Assembly (NCBI RefSeq): GCF_002127325.2
Contig: NC_035447.2
Span: 28,579,249-28,643,248 of the forward strand
Direction of reading: 5' to 3'
Length of the DNA: 64,000 nt
Source: Helianthus annuus
Lineage: Eukaryota > Streptophyta > Magnoliopsida > Asterales > Asteraceae
Shown: in pieces, positions 44,239 to 55,189 of the stretch
Layout of the letters: each line of letters begins with the position of its first letter
Position numbering within the stretch: position 1 is the stretch's first letter
Program-made: the position numbers and the translations under genes
The notes under the pieces: generated by a model
What the model was told of the DNA's origin: nothing
What the model saw: only the letters and a program-made list of their open reading frames with translations
Databases searched by the model: none

Positions 44239-44976
44239 TGTTGGATCTGAGTTTCCTTTTGATTGTACTTTTGTTTGTAAAATAAGATGGAAATGAATGA
44301 GTGTGCAACGGAAATTAAGATGAACACAAACTTTGTATACAATCAAATGAGAGTAATACTTTTAATCAAACATCTTTACACAAAGAACCGAATGATTGAA
44401 TTTATTTCAAACACGATTACAATGATGATGTATGAATGCAAACTCCCCCTCAGCCCGAGCTCAGTAGTTTGTTCGTGCAAAGAAGACGAATGGTGTGAAG
44501 AGCTAATAGAACAGTACAAAGTACTGTACTATTTATAAGCACTTGCAAACTACTGAGCATCTTTAGCTGACGTCACCATGAAAGTGACATCTAACCTCCT
44601 AACAAACTCTAACCTCTGATCTATACAGACACTGCTTGTGTTAACTACTGCTATTACATTCTATTACATAACAGACTATAGAACAACTGCTGCAACCTTC
44701 TACTGCTGTGAACCCAGCATCACTTGTCCGGATCAGCAGTGCTTGACTCAAGGCAGTAGATTGAATCAGCAGGACTTGAGTCTTCATCAGATCTTTAATT
44801 GTGCAGCAGTTATTGGTCAGCAGTTAGTAAGATCAGCAGATAGGAGGTCATCAGTTGTTGTAATCACTTTCAAGGGGAGAGATATGTATATCAGCATCTG
44901 CTTATTTTGAATCCACTGAGCTGATCTAGTTTTGGCTTTACATTATCTGTTCCTCTGATAGGGTTCAATCCCAACA
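44239..44976 (-). mobile_element. SIRE-type copia element, 3' LTR (738 bp)
   Basis: Minus strand starts TGTTGGGATTGAACCC right after the polypurine tract and ends GATCCAACA at 44239 (inverted TGTTGG). It contains CAGCAG/CTGCTG-rich segments on both strands. The flank ATAGG (44234-44238) should recur beyond the element's other end, outside the window. Confidence 0.85.
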
Positions 44977-44989
44977 ATCTCCCCCTGGA
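44977..44989 (-). promoter_or_regulatory. Polypurine tract of SIRE-type element
   Basis: Minus strand CCAGGGGGAGATT precedes the LTR, the classic SIRE/Maximus form. Confidence 0.85.
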
Positions 44990-45026
44990 ACAGATAATGC
45001 CAAAACTCTTCATTATTGTGGATATT

Positions 45027-48000
45027 TTATTGCCTCATCAACAGCTCCCTTATCTGGCCTTTAAATTGCAATTCAAAGCTAAGGGCATCTGTATCTTCAT
45101 CATCCCTGCTAAGTGGAAGATCAAGGAGATCCTGCAAATCTTCAAGACTCAGGCCAAGAGCTTGTTCCCTTGATATTATCTTCACTTCTCCACCAGACCT
45201 GAGCAAAGTCAATACGCGGGTCTGTTTGTCAGTTACCCACTTTTGTATTTTTGAGCCTGGTGGGTTTCTTGGGAGATGCTTATTTGCAGAAGTATTTGGA
45301 GAGGCTGGCCGGTTCATCACTGGTTGAGCAGTGGAAGCAGAATTTTCTTGTTCAAGTTCTTCTTTCAACGTTCTTAACAGGCCTTCTTTTACAACAGCAT
45401 TGCCAGTAAGAATATCTTGAACTGTTTCAGCACCTAGCTGGCTTTGACTCCTTCTTTTGTAAAAGGCAGTACCAGCTGGAGCAGTGGATCACCTGATTTG
45501 CAGCTTTGATGGTCCTTTTGAAACCGCTGCTTCAGGGTAGTCAGGTTTTTGAGGGATTTTAGGATCTTTCTTCCTTAATTCCTCCAACCTTCTATAGGTT
45601 GACCTGACCAAATCTTCCTTCCATCTAGCTACTCGTCTTTTGGTGCCAAATTCAGCAACAACCAACTCTTCTTTCATTCTTTTCAGTTCCAACTGCTTTT
45701 CAGGTACATTCTTTTTGAACTTTGCCCAATCAGGAGGAGTGTGAGTGACTTTCCTTTTTATCATAACTTGAATTCTGGCTGATTCAGCTTCAAGCTCTGG
45801 GATAGTCCACTCTTTGTACATGTGTCTCTCTCCTTTGTATTTCTTGTAAAACATGATGCTTTCAATGTAGTCTTTCTTCAGAGTTTCAGCTGCTCTTTCA
45901 GAAATTTGTTGACTAACATTCTTTGCAAAACGTTCCAGGGAATTGACTTGGGTAAGCAGATATTGGTAGTATCTTGAAACTTCTTTGTCAGATTTCCCTT
46001 GTGAGTTTCTTTGTGAGATATCCTCTGCTTGTTTGGCCTTTATTTTCAAATATTCATCAATGTTTTTGGGCCATGGATATCCTTTGATTGAGGGCAAACT
46101 CCTTTTGGCAGGGTCATCCTCAGTATAGAAGGATTTTATCTCTTCTCTGACAGCTTCTAGTTCAAGAGGAAATTGAACACCTGCGTGAGGTAAAGGTTTG
46201 TGCATAGGAACAGAAGAAAGTGGAACTGGTTTTGGTATATTGACAAGGGCTAAAGGTTTTGAAGATGTTTGGGATGGTGAAGTGACATCATCTTTAGGAG
46301 TTAGCCTCCTCTTTATTTGAGGAGGGACTGATGATGTTTTGGATGGAAATGTGGTTGTAGTAGCAGTGGTTTGTGATAGACTAACAGCTGTTGAAACAAC
46401 TGGTGTTCCAACCACTGTTGTCTTTACAACAGATGTTTTAACATCTGCTGTCTTCTGCCTTTTGACAGGAGGTGATTGTAATTTTGGTGGTGATGGTGGT
46501 AAAGCAGTAGATGAAGTGTGTGTTGAGGTGGTGTGTGTTGAAGTGGTGTGTGTTGAAGTGGGAGCAGATGTTGAAACTACTGAGGTATCAACAGTAGTTG
46601 ATACAACAGAGGTTACAACACCTGTTTTGGGAGGTGGTTTTTGAACAGACTTTGAACGCCTGACCGGAATGGATTTGGGTAGCCTTACTTTTCTAGTATG
46701 CTTCTTCTTTTCATCAAAAAGATTTTCATCATCTCTTGACCCTGAAGTACCCTGATCCGGATAATCCACCTTGGCTTTCTTTTGGCCTCTCTATCCCTTT
46801 TTACACAAGCAAGTGCTTCTGCAAGTGCATTTGTAGTCTCATCAATCTTCTTACTACCATCTGGCAAAGGGATCTGCTTGGTCATATTTGAATTTTCTGG
46901 TGCAAGGTAAAGACCATCAGTTATTCCCTTTCTTCTCCATTCTTGAATTTTCTCCCCCTTTTTGGCATTATCTTCAGGGAGGTGATCAATGAAAAATACT
47001 GCTGGAGGAGCAGTGCCAGTGGTGTGCAGGATCTGAGTTTTGAGAGCCTTTAGATCAGCCTGAGTGTCTTTGAACCTAGACTCCATAGCATTTCTCAGCT
47101 GTTGAACATGTTTTTCATGTTGCTGATCTGCCAGTTGTGTCTGATGATGGAGATAAGGTTGAAAGTGATTCCAGAGCTCATTTGTAGCAGGTGCTTGTTG
47201 TAGAGCAGGTGCTTGAGGTGGAACAACAGTGGATTGTACCTTTTGTACCTGTAACAACTGCTGGAGCATATTTTTGAGCTCTGCAACAGAGTTATCAAGT
47301 TTTTCAACACGATCCGTCAATTTCTGGTACTTTAAATCATCACCCAATTTAATGGGATCATCTGATTTCCCACTAACAGTGGTTTTATCAGTGGCAGATG
47401 TAGGGAGTTTATTCCAAACATTAACCACAGATGCCCCTTTTTCTCGGTACTGGGGTCTTCTTCCTTCAACACTTGACAACCTTTTGATGATGCCAGTTGG
47501 ATATATAAATCCACTGGTGGTTGGCAGAGGTGCTATGTAAGGAATTGCCTCCAAGGAAGTCTTATTAATGAAACCACTGCCCAACTGTAAACCTGTAGGT
47601 TCAACAGTTGTAGTGGCTGCTTCACTTGGATTACCACAAAGTGTTACTTGTAACTCAATGGGTGTAACCTCCTCAGGTTTTGTTGGTGGGTTAGCAATGA
47701 ATGATACAGCAGGCCCAGTCATTTGTTGAGGTATATTCTCATTGTCAGGTGATTGAGAAGGACTGGATAGTGCCTGGTTCAAGCCAATTGCATCCAACAG
47801 TAGTTGTGTTTTTGGTGGAATTGAGGATGTGATGGTGGGTCTAGAAGGCGGAATTGCTCCGGGAATTGAGCTGTGGATGATGGAGACAAGTGTATCCAGA
47901 GCATCATGATGTGGTGGCCCTTTGTGTACAACCTGTCCTTTTTGTGAAGAAGCAGGAGGAGTTATGGTTATGGGTTGAGATATTTGTACCAACTGCTATG

Positions 48001-49044
48001 AGGAAGAAGCAGCAGTGGTTTCTAGTGACATTTGTGTTGTCACAGGCATTAACTCTGGTATCTCATCTGCCAGAGTGCCTTTTTGATTGGTTTGGAGGGT
48101 TTTTGATTTTTCTTTTTGGATGGCCTTTTTGGTGTGGTAGGTGTGGGTTTCAAAACAGTTGTTCTGCTGCTTTGATCACCTAGAGCAGTAGGCTCAGCAG
48201 CAGATACCTGAGGAGCAGTGGTAACTGCTAAAGTCTGCTCAGGTACCCCTGCTTGTGTTTTGCAAGGTGCTAACATACGTGAAAATGTTTCAGATGTTAG
48301 ACAGTTTATTGCAGTTATTTCACCTTGGTTTATTAGAAGCAAATCATCCTTACTGAATTTCTTTTGAAAATAATAGCTTAAAAACCTTGGAAACAGTAAA
48401 AATGATTTACTTTCAACATTATTAACCAAATCTTTAAAGATTTCCCGAAAATAGTTATAATTTTCTTCTTGAAGAATCGCATATCCCAGATTTTGAATCT
48501 TTATAGGGATCTCATTGAAAGAAGTGGTTTTGTTTGAAACACATACTAGGAGGGTATGAAATAAAAATCTTGTTGCAGGAGGAAAATAACCCTTTTCTAA
48601 GGTCAGTTTCGTCATCATTGTGGCTTCATACCCTCTTTCAATGAAGTCAATGTGCAACTCGTTTTTGGTGAAGGAAGTTTTACCTGCCTGGTCATCGAGT
48701 TGAAAAACTTCGGAGATGGATTGTGGTGTAATGTGAACAGCTTTACCCTTTATGGAAGATTTGATTTCAGTTGCAATGTCTCCTTGTTTTTCAAGGGTTG
48801 CATTCTTCCAAAACTCCCTTTGGGTTGCCAAGTAGATGGGTGCGTCGGCGGTGAGCAAAGTTTTGTACTTTGATTTTGCCAAGATGGTGATGATGGAATC
48901 GAAAACATCTGTGGTTCCTGGTTTTGTGAGAAGACCCAGGAGATTGTGAGATTTTTTGAATGGAATGTCAGTGATGGTTGCCTTTTGAGAGGCTGTTTTC
49001 GAGGATTTTGATGTGGGTTTTGCAGATGACTTCGATTTTGTCAT
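45027..49044 (-). pseudogene. SIRE-associated env-like/accessory ORF, decayed
   Basis: Collinear frames on the minus strand make up about 1,340 codons: 48049-49044, 46685-47992, then 45027-46769. The N-terminal third has a globular domain (FKKSHNLLGLLTKPGTTDVF, YLATQREFWKNATLEKQGDI, ATRFLFHTLLVCVSNKTTSF, then FPRFLSYYFQKKF) of a type I associate with copia-linked proteins in Asteraceae. The middle is low-complexity (P, T, V, S, Q rich); the last third is charged with coiled-coil character. Breaks: a frameshift near 48070, TAG at 47996-47998, a frameshift near 46780, TGA at 45489-45491. It lies after pol, where SIRE elements carry their env-like gene. No signal peptide or clear membrane segment was seen, so envelope function is not supported. 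Confidence 0.75.
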
Positions 49045-49060
49045 TTTTGAAACGATTTAT

Positions 49061-49065
49061 CGAAG
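49061..49065. repeat. TSD of LARD-like element 2, left
   Basis: CGAAG, repeated at 62493-62497. It shows that the second LARD-like element entered the SIRE leader of the env-like ORF, 16 bases upstream of its ATG. Confidence 0.95.
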
Positions 49066-49529
49066 TGTAACACCCTAACACGTTATAACTGAAAAGACGC
49101 AGCGGAAATACGTACCACAAAATTTCTTTCATTATAAACGTTTTGACTTACTTGATAGTTCATTATAAAATAACACTTATACAATGTATGCATAGCTTAT
49201 GTCTATCAATTTACATACACAAGCATTCCCGCACAATCCATCTAGTAACTCGGTCTTTGATCGCTACTCCTTGTGATGAAAATCTGTGGTTCGTACTACC
49301 TGCACCCACCACATACAATCGAAACATTAGCATACATTACATACAAACAAGATTCTTAATCGTGTAGTCTCGATTTATTCTATCCACATTTTCTTTCCAT
49401 CCCGTTATCTTTCTAGATATAGTCATTCCATCCGGGTGTCTAACCCTTAGCGAACCTCGATGGAGTACCTGCACCACATTTCATTCTCGAGGCACACTGT
49501 TAATAACGTCAATACTTAAGTGTATTGAA

Positions 49530-49905
49530 ACCACGTATGCATTACATACATAACTACGTACATACATACCTACACACATTCATACATACATTACTTCATA
49601 CAAATATACCTGCTCACATACTTACATTCATACATACATTACTACATACAAACATACCTACTCACATACTTACATACATGCATACATTACGGCGTACAAA
49701 CATACCTACTTACATGCTTACATACATGCATACATTACAGCGTACAAACATACCTACTTACATGCTTACATACATGCATACATTACAGCGTACAAACATA
49801 CCTATTTACATGCTTACATACATGCATACATTACAGCGTACAAACATACCTACTTAGGTGCTTACATACATACATACATACACTAATACATACAAACATA
49901 CCTAC
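49530..49905 (+). repeat. CATACATAC-rich minisatellite, 48-bp unit
   Basis: At least four units near GCGTACAAACATACCTACTT plus ACATGCTTACATACATGCAT, preceded by looser CATACATAC sequence. Because 48 is a multiple of three, the array is open in one frame and encodes a 16-residue repeat (NIPTYMLTYMHTLQRT). Present identically in the 5' LTR (59755-60130). No sign it is a gene. Confidence 0.9.
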
Positions 49906-50162
49906 TCACATACTTAATTCATTACCCCGCGTACTCGCTCACACATCCCGAACTTAATCACATGTCATAAACGCTTTTAAAATATCTTTCAGATATGTTT
50001 CGGATCTTAAAAATGAGTTTCATACTCATCCGTAACTTACCAAACCATTTGGTAGGGTTAAGGAACATTATAAAGACTTAACGAGGCTTGGAATGGGTTC
50101 ACGGGGTCCGAGTTCGAGGAAAAACGAAGAAATTACATAAACAATACAATTGCATCAGGTCT

Positions 50163-50294
50163 CCACCGTAAGCTACGGTGGCTACCGTAGCTTACGGTGG
50201 CCCCAAATGCTTACGGTAGTTCTAGACTGCCTTACGGCAGAAATAAATGCCCAGCTCCCACCGTAGCTTACGGTGGCACCGTAAGCTACGGTGG
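50163..50294. repeat. Palindrome cluster in 3' LTR of element 2
   Basis: CCACCGTAAGCTACGGTGG, its near-inverse CTACCGTAGCTTACGGTGG, a TTACGGTAG / CTTACGGCAG arm, then a second pair. Same plan as 758-892, with centre AGCT. Confidence 0.88.
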
Positions 50295-50425
50295 TGCCCA
50301 GATCAGCACCCAACTTTCACACTAAAACTCGCATAACTTGCTTGTTTTTGATCCGTTTTACCCGATTCTTTTTCCTACGCGACCGTAATTTAATTCTCTA
50401 TCACATAGAGTAAAAATCCAATATA

Positions 50426-50690
50426 TGGACTACCTAACTTTATGACTTTTAAGCCTTCGGCTTATTACCCTTTTACCAAATTTTGACCCGTTCATGCATA
50501 TATCAACATAACTTGTTTCCAATTGTCCGTAAAACCTTTCCCTACATTTTAGACTAAGAATCCTTGCCTCGGGTCCACATTCTTTACGAATTTCATTACC
50601 GCTACCTTACTTATACATAATTATTCAACCCGTTTAGTCCCACAAACTATCTTCGACTATCTAGATTAATACTTATCTTAATACCTTCAA
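50426..50690. repeat. 265-bp duplication, left copy
   Basis: Same as 54925-55189 except two substitutions that I see. The right copy begins right after the Tat LTR end, at the true insertion point TGGAC. The left copy joins the Tat interior at 50691. Confidence 0.93.
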
Positions 50691-50885
50691 GTGGGTGATT
50701 GGGTGCTAAGGAAGGCTTTTCAGAATACTACTAATCCTGCCGATGGCAAGTTAGCTCCAAAATGGGAAGGACCATACGAAGTTGAATCGGAAGCAGGGAA
50801 AGGAGCATACAGACTCAAGAATATGGAAGGGGATATGCTACCAAGATCTTGGAATGCTGTACACTTAAAGCTCTATTTCAAGTAA
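50691..50885 (+). pseudogene. Tat integrase C-terminal end
   Basis: The frame starts at the junction: GDWVLRKAFQNTTNPADGKL, APKWEGPYEVESEAGKGAYR, LKNMEGDMLPRSWNAVHLK and a stop after LYFK. This is the conserved integrase tail of the Tat/Athila group (GDWVLRK...PKWEGPY...GAYRL...WN..HLK.Y). All upstream pol domains are gone, so the ATG near 50691 is artificial. Confidence 0.88.
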
Positions 50886-52146
50886 GAATAGAATTTATTT
50901 TCTATCTCAGAATGGTATGTATCCTATCTCTTTTAAATATATATGTTTATTATCTTGAACCCAATACTGACTTAGGCATCGGAGGGGTGTTAGCCAAGCT
51001 AACACCCACCTTAGTTTACGATTGTTTTGCAGCATATGCTCCAGGATATGGCTCCAGGATGTGTACTCAGGATAACTCAGAAGATTAGAGGATTGGCCCC
51101 CTCTCTCACGTTTAAGGGATACTAATCCCTTCACAGGTTTAAAGGTATTCACCTTTCTCCCGAATTGGGTTTAAACACCCCGCCTGGAGCGCAAGTTATT
51201 CAGGGATAGTTCAAGGTGGCGGGACCAGTCCATGTAAAAGTGGCTGATAATTTCGTTACTGTTGGCTATATCCTGAATTCTAAAGGTATATGAGGATTGA
51301 TCACCCTCTCTCACGAAAGGGTATTTTCATACTCTCTAAGGTTTAAAGGTTTTCACCTTTCTAAGTCTTGGAGTTTATACACTCCCGCCTGTAGCGCATG
51401 AAATTCAGGGTTTATCCCCAGTATACTAAGGATTCATTTTAAGATATCAAGGGTTTTGCCCTGGGGTATTTGGAATTCATTCGAGCCAAAAATATGAATA
51501 CATTTGTGTTTCTATGTTAAGTACAAGGGACATACGTTATATTATTCTGAGGATGGATTCGAGTTTGCACTGGGGACAAGTTTATAATGAAGAATTGAAA
51601 TTGATTCACTAAGAATCTTTAGTATGATCTTTCCTTTTTATTTAAGACAACTAATAGATTGTATTTTAATATCTTAATCAGCATATCTTTCAGGATATCT
51701 GTCGGGATACGTTCCCAAAAATGTTTGAACAAAACAATTTTCACAAGAGAAATTTATAACAACAATAACAAAGTCTAAAGAGGAATTATATTATTAACAT
51801 ACCAAAAGATGTGCTCTTAGTTTCACCTAATAACAAGGCCCATCCACTAAGAGCACTATTAGTTCATTACCATATTTACCCAACAGTTGAAGGCTTCATC
51901 TCAAACCGAGACCCATCCACCTCCAACTGTTGTATTGTTCAAAATAAACCATACTAACTAATGACCAAGGGCTTCGTCCTGAAACTCAGGATCCCTCCAC
52001 CTTTGGCCATCATATTGTCTACGTGCAGGAAATTAAAATTGCTCAACAGACAAGAAAAGTAAATTGTTCAAGACATCAACCATTAAACCTAAAAAAGTGG
52101 GCTCCGGCCTAGGCATCAATATCCATCATCGCCCACTCAGCTGCCC
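50886..52146. other. Tat 3' non-coding region with imperfect duplications
   Basis: 51085-51190 and 51288-51405 are related (CCCTCTCTCACG, GGTTTAAAGGT-TTCACCTTTCT, CCCGCCTG-AGCGC). 51885-51945 and 51962-52015 share an AGGCTTC / GGGCTTCGTC plus CCTCCACC pattern. No gene on either strand. Confidence 0.6.
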
Positions 52147-53948
52147 TCACACAGCGGCATCCTCTCCTGCTTTCCCCGGCTTCTCAGCACCAGCATCCTC
52201 ACCAGCATCCTGTCCAGCATCCTCACCAGCATCCGCTCCGGCATCCTTTTTGTCTCCAGCCTGATCTGCCACCTCCGCTGACTTGGAAGATTCACCGGCT
52301 TCAGATGGGAGTGGCACAGCTTTGCCTCCAAGCTCCTTTAACTTGGCCACCCAAGATTCAATTGGCCAGGATGGACAAACAAGACCTGTCTCCTTGGCCT
52401 CATAAGCCATCTTGATGCGTGCTTGTAATAGGGAGACAATAGCAGAAGTCTTGATTCCTTCCCGGAAATTGATCATGGCCTGATCATGATCCATTTGCAT
52501 GGTGGCCAATTTGAGCTCGGCATCCTGAGTGACCTTTTTCAGCTTATCCTCATAGTGCCGACTCTTCGCTTCAGCAATGGCACCTTGGTCGGCAACAGTA
52601 GTTTCAAGCTGCTTGATCCTGGCTTCATGAAGTGCGACGGTACCACATGCATCATTGTACAAGTGGAGCAAATGCTGGAGGCCCTGTGCACCAATAACAG
52701 GTACGAGTTAGAATATATATATATATAATGACCAAGATATCCTATCAGGATATCCTGTTAGGATAACCGTGCAGGATATATGTGCAGGATATATGTGCAG
52801 AGTATGCGCCAGGATATTACCTTGTTAAGGAAGGATGTCATTGGCTCTAAGGAATCGGTAAAGCTGAGATCGTCATAGGAGAACCCTCCTGAGCTTGGAG
52901 CACTGACCTCAAGGCCCTTCCTCTTTTTCGCTGCGGAAGCACGAGTCCTTGGGTTGGCCTTGGGAGCTGGGAGTGGCTTGGAGCTGGTGGCAGCAGGAGC
53001 CTCCTTCTTGACTATGGTTGGAGTTGGATAGCTGTCAAGTTCGTCAAGGTCTAGGTAGACTGGGACTTTGCTGGAATCTGCACACAGGGAGTAAAATTCT
53101 AAACCTTTCCTAAAGATATCAAATAAAAACATGTATCTACAGGATATCTTGCAGGATCCTTACCGGACATGTTTGCGCTTGAAAGAGGGCTTGGAGTTGG
53201 TGGAGATAGGTTGAAACTTCTCTCTGCTTCTGGAAGGAGCCCGATGGCGTCTATTCTTTTCTGAGAATCTGCAAGAGGAGGTGCTAGCTTCCTAAAATCA
53301 GTTGTACAAGAAAACGACAAAGTCAGTTCAGGATATAAAGCAGGATAACAAGCAGGATCATCTTTAAACCCTAAATCCTACCCTTCTTCAACTAATGCAC
53401 CGGATAATCCGCTCCACCAGGGATTGAATCTCTTTTTACGAAAAAGAATTTGGATTTCCATTCCTCTTCATTCTGGTGGCTCGGAGGATTAGTGGGTCAC
53501 TGGAAGTAGAATAAAACAAGAATCGACAAGAACCGTGGCACCTAAGTCGGTATGCTAATGGGAGATCATGAACAGAAAGATCAGGGATATGGTTGTTCTT
53601 GATTTGATCAAGAACGGACAAGACTCGCCAAAGCATTGGCATTGTTTGACTAAAGCAAATTTTTGTGACATCAAAAAACTCGGTGATAAATTCAGAAAAA
53701 GGAAATTGTAGCCCTAGAGTAAAGGGGAAAGCATTGAAACAGAGCCACTCGTCGGAAACCATATCCGATCGGATTTCCCGATCAAATGGCCGGAACACCG
53801 TCCCTTTTGGGAAGATGCCGGAGGTTTTGAGGGCCGACAAGTGGGCACTGTCGAAGGAGCATATTTCCTTCTCCGGATCTTGGAGAATATTCTGGTGAAT
53901 GAATGTGGGGGCGGAATCGCCGGAGCTGGATCTTGTCTGCCTAGTCAT
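52147..53948 (-). pseudogene. Tat antisense ORF, four exons (Transposase_28-like N-terminus)
   Basis: Exons about 53382-53948, 53164-53291, 52821-53077 and 52147-52683; exons 2-4 have GT-AG introns with closing phases. Exon 1 carries FPFTLGLQFPFSEFITEFFD, MPMLWRVLSVLDQIKNN and, after a one-base shift near 53472, EEEWKSKFFFVKRDSIPGG, a pattern of the 'putative gypsy type transposon' domain (Pfam Transposase_28). A TAG at 53392-53394 replaces an expected W, and I could not close the exon 1-2 phase. Exon 3 is basic; exon 4 has a coiled coil (HEARIKQLETTVADQ...) and an EDAGQDAGEDAG repeat tail. Function is unknown in the family. Confidence 0.7.
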
Positions 53949-54172
53949 GTTGCCGGAATATCGAAGAGGGTGAGAAAGGAAGATGAAGTTGAGAGAAAGT
54001 GTTTACCTTTTTCTCTTCGGAGATAGTTAAATGAAGATAAGGATGAAAAAGATATAGGGTGTGATGAGTAATTATAGGTCGAGTGGTTGAAAGCTGTCAC
54101 GTCAATGGTCTAATCTCTTAATTGCCTCGGCCATGGTGAAAAATATAACCGTTAGGATATCAAACGGTAATA

Positions 54173-54186
54173 TTTTTGGGGACAAT
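54173..54186 (+). promoter_or_regulatory. Tat polypurine tract
   Basis: TTTTTGGGGACAAT just before the LTR start TGTTATGGG. Weak, with GGGGA core. Confidence 0.6.
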
Positions 54187-54924
54187 TGTTATGGGTGAAA
54201 TTCTGAGCCCATATCCTGGAAAGTATCTTGATATATATCTTGTTTATATTGTATCTGTTTACATCCGGGATGCTAGTTCAGGATATTGGTAACATCCTGA
54301 ATGGTATCCTCGGGATTACTAATGGATTATGTGCAGGCACGTGGGTTAAAAGCTAGCAACGTTAACAAGACTTATTCCACGGAAGACTCGGTCCAAGTCG
54401 TTCAAGGGAAGACGTTGGAGCCGTCATACTCGCTTTACAACGTTCATGAAGGAATATTCGGTTCAGCCCATATTTGTAGGGATTATTGTTTGTAATTCAT
54501 TACTATAAATAGTGGGTATATCAGATCAACTAGGACATCACAATCACAATCTCTACACTCTCAACACTTGCTCTCTCGCAACTTTCACAAAATTTATTGT
54601 AACACTTAGCGATCTGATCTATATCATGCACTGTATCCTGAAGTTTAAAGCAATAAGAAGAACTAGGCAGCTGCGATTGTCAGCTCCCGAGGTTTTATGC
54701 CGGCGATCTAGATTGATCAAGGGCTTTCCTCGTACATCTCGTGTCATTTACTTTACCTTTTTGCTCATTGTTTGATCGTAGATACAGCTCAATATCCTGA
54801 GCCGTATCCTGAACACTGTTTTTCCAAAGAACATAACCAGCATATTTTCAACATACTTTTTAGCACACTACCTCACTTAACTAATTTGATCACTTAATTG
54901 CTTCGGTAATTTTTGACCAAAACA
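54187..54924 (+). mobile_element. Tat 3' LTR (738 bp)
   Basis: TGTTATGG...CCAAAACA (7 of 8 inverted bases). A TATAAAT box at 54504-54510 precedes a plausible transcription start. Repeated ATCCTGA / CAGGATAT motifs. Ends exactly where target sequence TGGAC resumes. Confidence 0.82.
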
Positions 54925-55189
54925 TGGACTACCTAACTTTATGACTTTTAAGCCTTCGGCTTATTACCCTTTTACCAAATTTTGACCCGTTCATGCATAT
55001 ATCAACATAACTTGCTTCCAACTGTCCGTAAAACCTTTCCCTACATTTTAGACTAAGAATCCTTGCCTCGGGTCCACATTCTTTACGAATTTCATTACCG
55101 CTACCTTACTTATACATAATTATTCAACCCGTTTAGTCCCACAAACTATCTTCGACTATCTAGATTAATACTTATCTTAATACCTTCAA
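54925..55189. repeat. 265-bp duplication, right copy
   Basis: Target sequence directly 3' of the Tat insertion point; see 50426-50690. Confidence 0.93.

Larger units (their letters stand above)
49066..50690 (-). mobile_element. LARD-like element 2, 3' LTR, distal part
   Basis: Matches 59291-60915 apart from a few substitutions. Cut at 50690 by the Tat fragment. Contains the 48-bp minisatellite and the palindrome cluster. Confidence 0.93.
50691..54924 (+). mobile_element. 5'-truncated Tat/Retand (Ty3/gypsy) fragment
   Basis: Starts inside the integrase C-terminus, continues through a 3.3-kb 3' region with an antisense ORF, polypurine tract and 3' LTR. This antisense ORF between pol and the 3' LTR is a described feature of Tat-lineage elements. 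The 5' LTR, gag and most of pol are missing; in their place is a copy of the right flank. Confidence 0.85.

Noticed and set aside
46339..46644. 101-codon plus frame rich in valine and threonine
   Set aside because: Antisense of the low-complexity middle of the SIRE env-like ORF.
49530..49905. CRISPR-like regular repeat
   Set aside because: Repeats are contiguous with no unique spacers and lie in a plant retrotransposon LTR.
53436..53948. Host gene on the minus strand
   Set aside because: It sits between Tat pol and its LTR in the position of the known antisense ORF, with a retroelement-associated domain.
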